Source: Acidianus hospitalis (GTDB lineage Archaea > Thermoproteota > Thermoprotei_A > Sulfolobales > Sulfolobaceae). Taken from it: a stretch of DNA of 64,000 bases. A program made the translations under genes and the position numbers. Under the pieces are notes generated by a model. That model was given only the letters and a program-made list of their open reading frames with translations, made no database searches and was not told the origin of the DNA. Location of the stretch: contig JAWDOK010000002.1 of assembly GCA_046533895.1 (NCBI GenBank), forward strand, positions 222,947 through 286,946, in the 5' to 3' direction. The stretch's first letter is position 1. Each line of letters begins with the position of its first letter. Of the stretch, positions 60,842 through 64,000 are shown in pieces.

Positions 60842-61877
60842 TAACTCCGGTGTTTCTTGCAACTTTTTCAGCAGATGCCCAGGTTAATCCTCTATCTCCA
60901 AGTATAGTATATCTTTCTGGGCGAATAGTGTGAGCAATAGTTAATGCCTTTATTATTATTTCATTTGGTACCCCTAATTGCTTTGCAGTAACTGGTGCAC
61001 CTATTCTAATTAACGCTTTTCTTATTTCTTTCCATTTTATGCCATGAATATATGCCATCATTATTGTGCCTACTCCTACTAATTCGCCATGAAGTGGTCC
61101 TTCCGGATAAAGCATCTCTACTGCATGGGCAAATAAATGCTCTGAACCACTTGCGGGTCTTGTACTTCCGGCCATACCCATCGCTACTCCACTGCTTATT
61201 AATGCTTCTACTAAAAGCCTTACACCATATTTAAGGTCTTTATTTATAATCTTAGTACAATTTAACGCGTGCCTAGCAGAGAGTAAAGCTAAAGAGGCAG
61301 TATAATCGCCATAATATTCCCCTCTTAATTTAGCAGCAAGTCTCCAATCTCTTACTGCAACTATTTTTCCTACAGTATCTCCTATGCCAGCGTTAATTAG
61401 CCTCCTAGGTGCAGAGCTTAGCACGTCAATATCTGCTATTATTGCTGTAGGTTCTTTAGCTTTCATCGATATAGGTTTTCCTAGACCCTTTATTGCAGCA
61501 AAAGGTGATGTAATGCCATCATGGGAAGGAGCAGTTGGTATACTCACAAACCTTTTATTTAATTCGAATGCTGAGAATTTCGCTACATCTATTGCTTTTC
61601 CTCCGCCAACTCCCAATATTACGTTATTCTCATGTTTTTTAGCAAATTCCTCAACTTTTCTAACTTCATCAAGGTTTGCTTCTTGAACTTCTATTACATC
61701 AGCAGGTATTTTATCTAGTATTTTACTAACTATTAGCCTTCTTACGTTACTGCCCGTAACTATGAGGAAAGGACCAGTAAGTCCTAGCTCAGAGAAGTAT
61801 TCGTCTATTCGAGATATTATCCCGTTACCGATAAAAATTCTTTCTGGTAAGCTGATTATATGCTCTCGCATTTCCAT
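60834..61877 (-). CDS. egsA: sn-glycerol-1-phosphate dehydrogenase
   Basis: 347 residues of the iron-dependent alcohol dehydrogenase superfamily, zinc type. It has NNVILGVGGGKAIDVAKF (NAD), VSIPTAPSHDGITSPFA, AGIGDTVGKIVAVRDW and ASGSEHLFAHAVEML with metal His residues, then GPLHGELVGVG. It makes the glycerol-1-phosphate backbone that defines archaeal lipids, complementing the prenyl genes at 48.5-51.3 kb. Met at 61871 (MREHIISLPERIF) lies about 25 bp from TTTAAA at 61893-61898 and may be the real start. Confidence 0.96.
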   Translation of the reverse strand: MEMREHIISLPERIFIGNGIISRIDEYFSELGLTGPFLIVTGSNVRRLIVSKILDKIPADVIEVQEANLDEVRKVEEFAKKHENNVILGVGGGKAIDVAKFSAFELNKRFVSIPTAPSHDGITSPFAAIKGLGKPISMKAKEPTAIIADIDVLSSAPRRLINAGIGDTVGKIVAVRDWRLAAKLRGEYYGDYTASLALLSARHALNCTKIINKDLKYGVRLLVEALISSGVAMGMAGSTRPASGSEHLFAHAVEMLYPEGPLHGELVGVGTIMMAYIHGIKWKEIRKALIRIGAPVTAKQLGVPNEIIIKALTIAHTIRPERYTILGDRGLTWASAEKVARNTGVIT

Positions 61878-61947
61878 ATGGTAATGTAAAGTTTTAAATA
61901 TTAAAAAGTGAGTATGTTAGTTGTTAGTCTCCTTCTTGGTGAGTTAA

Positions 61948-63864
61948 GTGACAAGTAGACTTGAAATTTTAGGTGCAATATATAGTGGAATTCCAAAAGA
62001 TGCAGGAATAACTAGAATAGAGTTTGAAGGACCAGAAATAGCCGTATATGTAAAAAATCCAAATTTTCTAACTAATGGTGGTGATATTATAAAGAAAATA
62101 GCTAAAGAAATAAAGAAAAGAATTGTTGTAAAGGCCGATAAAAGCGTGAGGAAAGATGAAAAGGAGGCAATAGAAATAATAAAAAACATTGTACCGAAAG
62201 AAGCAGAAATAACTGACATAAAGTTCGACGAAGACTTAGGAGAAGTATTAATAAAAGCTAAGAAACCTGGATTAGTAATAGGAAAAGGAGGTTTAATACA
62301 ACAAAGAATATTCCTTGAAACTTTCTGGAAACCAGAAATAATTAGAGAGCCACCAATAAAATCTAAGACTATAGAAAATGTCATAACTCACATATATAAT
62401 GAAACAGAATATAGAGCGAAAATCTTGAAGACTTTTGGAGATAGAATACATAGAGAAGTATTATTTAAAGATAGATATGTTAGAATTACAGCATTAGGCG
62501 CTTTTCAAGAAATAGGCAGATCAGCAATATTAGTAGAGACTCCAGAGAGTAGAGTTTTACTTGATACTGGAGTAAATCCAAGCGTTAATTTCGGAGAAAG
62601 GATGTTTCCTAAATTAGATATAGACCAGCTTAGATTAGAAGACTTAGACGCTGTAGTAATAACTCATGCACATTTAGATCACTGCGGTATGGTTCCCTAC
62701 CTATTTAAGTACGGATATGAAGGTCCGGTTTATACAACTCCGCCAACTAGGGATGTTATGGCTTTAATGCAATTAGACTTATTGGACGTTGCAGAGAAAG
62801 ACGGAAGACCTTTACCTTACAGTGCAAAAGAAGTGAGGAAAGAGCTTCTTCATACAATAACATTGGATTACGAGGAAGTTACTGACATTGCACCAGATAT
62901 AAGGTTAACATTCTATAATGCTGGGCACATTTTAGGCTCAGCGATGGTTCATTTACATATAGGCGAAGGAACTCATAACATTGTATACACTGGAGACTTC
63001 AAGTATGCAAAAACTAGGCTATTAGATAGGGCTACTAGCGAATTCCCTAAGGTTGATACACTGATTATGGAGACAACTTACGGTGCTCAAGAGCAAACTA
63101 ATAGGGAGGAATCTGAAAAACAACTGATAGATATTATAAATAATACAATAAACAGAGGAGGCAAAGTCCTTATTCCAGTCTTAGCAGTAGGAAGAGGTCA
63201 AGAAATGATGCTAGTAATAAATAACGCATTAAAGAACAAATTAATACCAGAAGTTCCAGTATATGTGACTGGATTATTCGACGAGGTGACTGCAATACAT
63301 ACTGCTTATCCAGAGTGGTTAAGTAGAGAAGTTAGAGATGCAATACTTTATAGAGATGAGAATCCGTTCGTTTCGGATCAATTTAAGAGGATAGAAGGAT
63401 ATAGGGAAGATATTGCACAAGGAGAACCTTCCATTATTTTAGCAACATCTGGTATGCTTAATGGTGGACCTGCAGTGGAGTTCTTTAAAGCTATGGCTCC
63501 AGATTCAAAGAATTCCATAGTATTTGTAAGCTATCAGGCGGAAGGAACTTTGGGTAGAAAAGTAAGGGATGGAGCAAAAGAAGTACAAATAATCGGAAGA
63601 GATGGAAGAGTAGAAAACATACAAATTAATATGGAGGTAAAAGTAGTTGACGGTTTCTCAGGACACTCAGATAGGAGACAACTACTAAAGTTCTTACACG
63701 ACTTAACTCCTAAGCCTAAAAACATTATTCTAGATCATGGAGAATATAATTCAATGATGACTTTTAAGAGACTTATAGATAATCCTAAAGAGAAGGAAAG
63801 ACTTGGAATTAAAGGAGCAAACATCTACACTCCTGCAATACTCGATAGCTTAAGAGTCGTATAA
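61948..63864 (+). CDS. aCPSF1 (FttA) beta-CASP ribonuclease, transcription termination factor
   Basis: 638 residues: two N-terminal KH domains (about 1-140, with LVIGKGGLIQQRIF), a metallo-beta-lactamase core (VVITHAHLDHCGMVPYLF, then GHILGSAMVHLHIG and VYTGDFK), and a beta-CASP insert (KVLIPVLAVGRGQEMMLVIN, ATSGMLNGGPAVEFFKAM, DGFSGHSDRRQL). It cuts nascent RNA 3' ends and terminates archaeal transcription. The GTG start at 61948 has GGTGA 5 bases upstream and a leader of about 26 nt, unlike most operon heads here. It may share its TATA region with egsA. Confidence 0.96.
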   Translation: MTSRLEILGAIYSGIPKDAGITRIEFEGPEIAVYVKNPNFLTNGGDIIKKIAKEIKKRIVVKADKSVRKDEKEAIEIIKNIVPKEAEITDIKFDEDLGEVLIKAKKPGLVIGKGGLIQQRIFLETFWKPEIIREPPIKSKTIENVITHIYNETEYRAKILKTFGDRIHREVLFKDRYVRITALGAFQEIGRSAILVETPESRVLLDTGVNPSVNFGERMFPKLDIDQLRLEDLDAVVITHAHLDHCGMVPYLFKYGYEGPVYTTPPTRDVMALMQLDLLDVAEKDGRPLPYSAKEVRKELLHTITLDYEEVTDIAPDIRLTFYNAGHILGSAMVHLHIGEGTHNIVYTGDFKYAKTRLLDRATSEFPKVDTLIMETTYGAQEQTNREESEKQLIDIINNTINRGGKVLIPVLAVGRGQEMMLVINNALKNKLIPEVPVYVTGLFDEVTAIHTAYPEWLSREVRDAILYRDENPFVSDQFKRIEGYREDIAQGEPSIILATSGMLNGGPAVEFFKAMAPDSKNSIVFVSYQAEGTLGRKVRDGAKEVQIIGRDGRVENIQINMEVKVVDGFSGHSDRRQLLKFLHDLTPKPKNIILDHGEYNSMMTFKRLIDNPKEKERLGIKGANIYTPAILDSLRVV

Positions 63865-63923
63865 GATGTTGCAAGACGGATTTAATTTTTTAAACCAAAA
63901 TAGCTTTTAATATCTTGTAAAAG

Positions 63924-63998
<75 letters not shown>

Positions 63999-64000
63999 CT

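Overview
The window is a chromosomal segment of a crenarchaeon of the order Sulfolobales. It is AT-rich and tightly packed. It carries archaeal informational genes (aIF2 gamma, aIF1, TFB, RNA polymerase subunits Rpo3, Rpo7, Rpo10 and Rpo12, Spt4, S6e/S24e/S25e/S27ae, PolB, archaeal DnaG, aPelota, KEOPS, aCPSF1), reverse gyrase, ether-lipid genes (egsA, isopentenyl phosphate kinase, type 2 IDI, GGPP synthase) and an Ard1/Alba-type acetyltransferase. Gene order resembles Sulfolobus, Acidianus and Metallosphaera; an Acidianus-like genus would fit, but species cannot be fixed from sequence alone.

Layout. 1-4 kb: CbiX end, S6e, aIF2 gamma, PIN nuclease, Rpo7, Spt4 and GTP-dependent dephospho-CoA kinase, then a C/D-box sRNA. 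4-12.2 kb: apgM and Cdc48 diverge from reverse gyrase, which is followed by a nitrilase-fold protein without its catalytic residues. 12.2-17 kb: S25e, a TrmB-type regulator, a 48-residue RHH protein, TrmI, two A-ATPase subunits and an aldo-keto reductase. 17-21.4 kb: HAM1, Bud32, Kae1, S27ae, S24e, Thi4, UbiX. 21.4-28 kb: EndA, a PhoU-like protein, GlyRS, agmatinase, Rpo12, aIF1, TFB, tRNA-Gln. 28-42.8 kb: a G-domain-less SelB-like protein, LysRS, site-2 protease, radical SAM enzyme, aPelota, PolB3-like polymerase, DnaG, TyrRS and an AIR-synthase-like protein. 42.8-52.3 kb: one long co-oriented run (S13, S4, S11, Rpo3, L18e, L13, S9, Rpo10, S2, MEMO, GHMP-like, IPK, IDI2, GGPPS, AglH) linking translation, transcription and lipid or dolichol synthesis. 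52.3-58.8 kb: the only region with mobile-element traces, two related N-terminal integrase fragments abutting tRNA-Pro and tRNA-Met. Between them lie tRNA-His, CoaBC, Ard1 and a four-gene overlapping cluster of unknown pathway. 58.8-64 kb: AhcY, FKBP, EgsA, aCPSF1, tRNA-Val.

Expression logic. Operon heads usually have a TATA-like box about 25 bp before the start codon, which implies leaderless mRNA. Internal genes overlap by a few bases or use GGTGA-type ribosome sites. Several divergent pairs appear to share one near-palindromic TATA box placed about symmetrically between the two start codons. Ten convergent pairs overlap at their 3' ends. The one convergent pair with a real gap (3975-4019) holds a canonical C/D-box sRNA, whose C box includes the apgM stop codon. 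Two more C/D sRNA candidates lie at 13484 and 57739.

The best leads for undescribed biology are the ASKHA kinase/nucleotidyltransferase/CitG-like/phosphoesterase cluster (54.6-57.7 kb), the paired integrase relics, the sRNA genes, and several pseudoenzymes (nitrilase-fold, SelB-like, GHMP-like). No CRISPR array, intact insertion sequence or defence island was seen.
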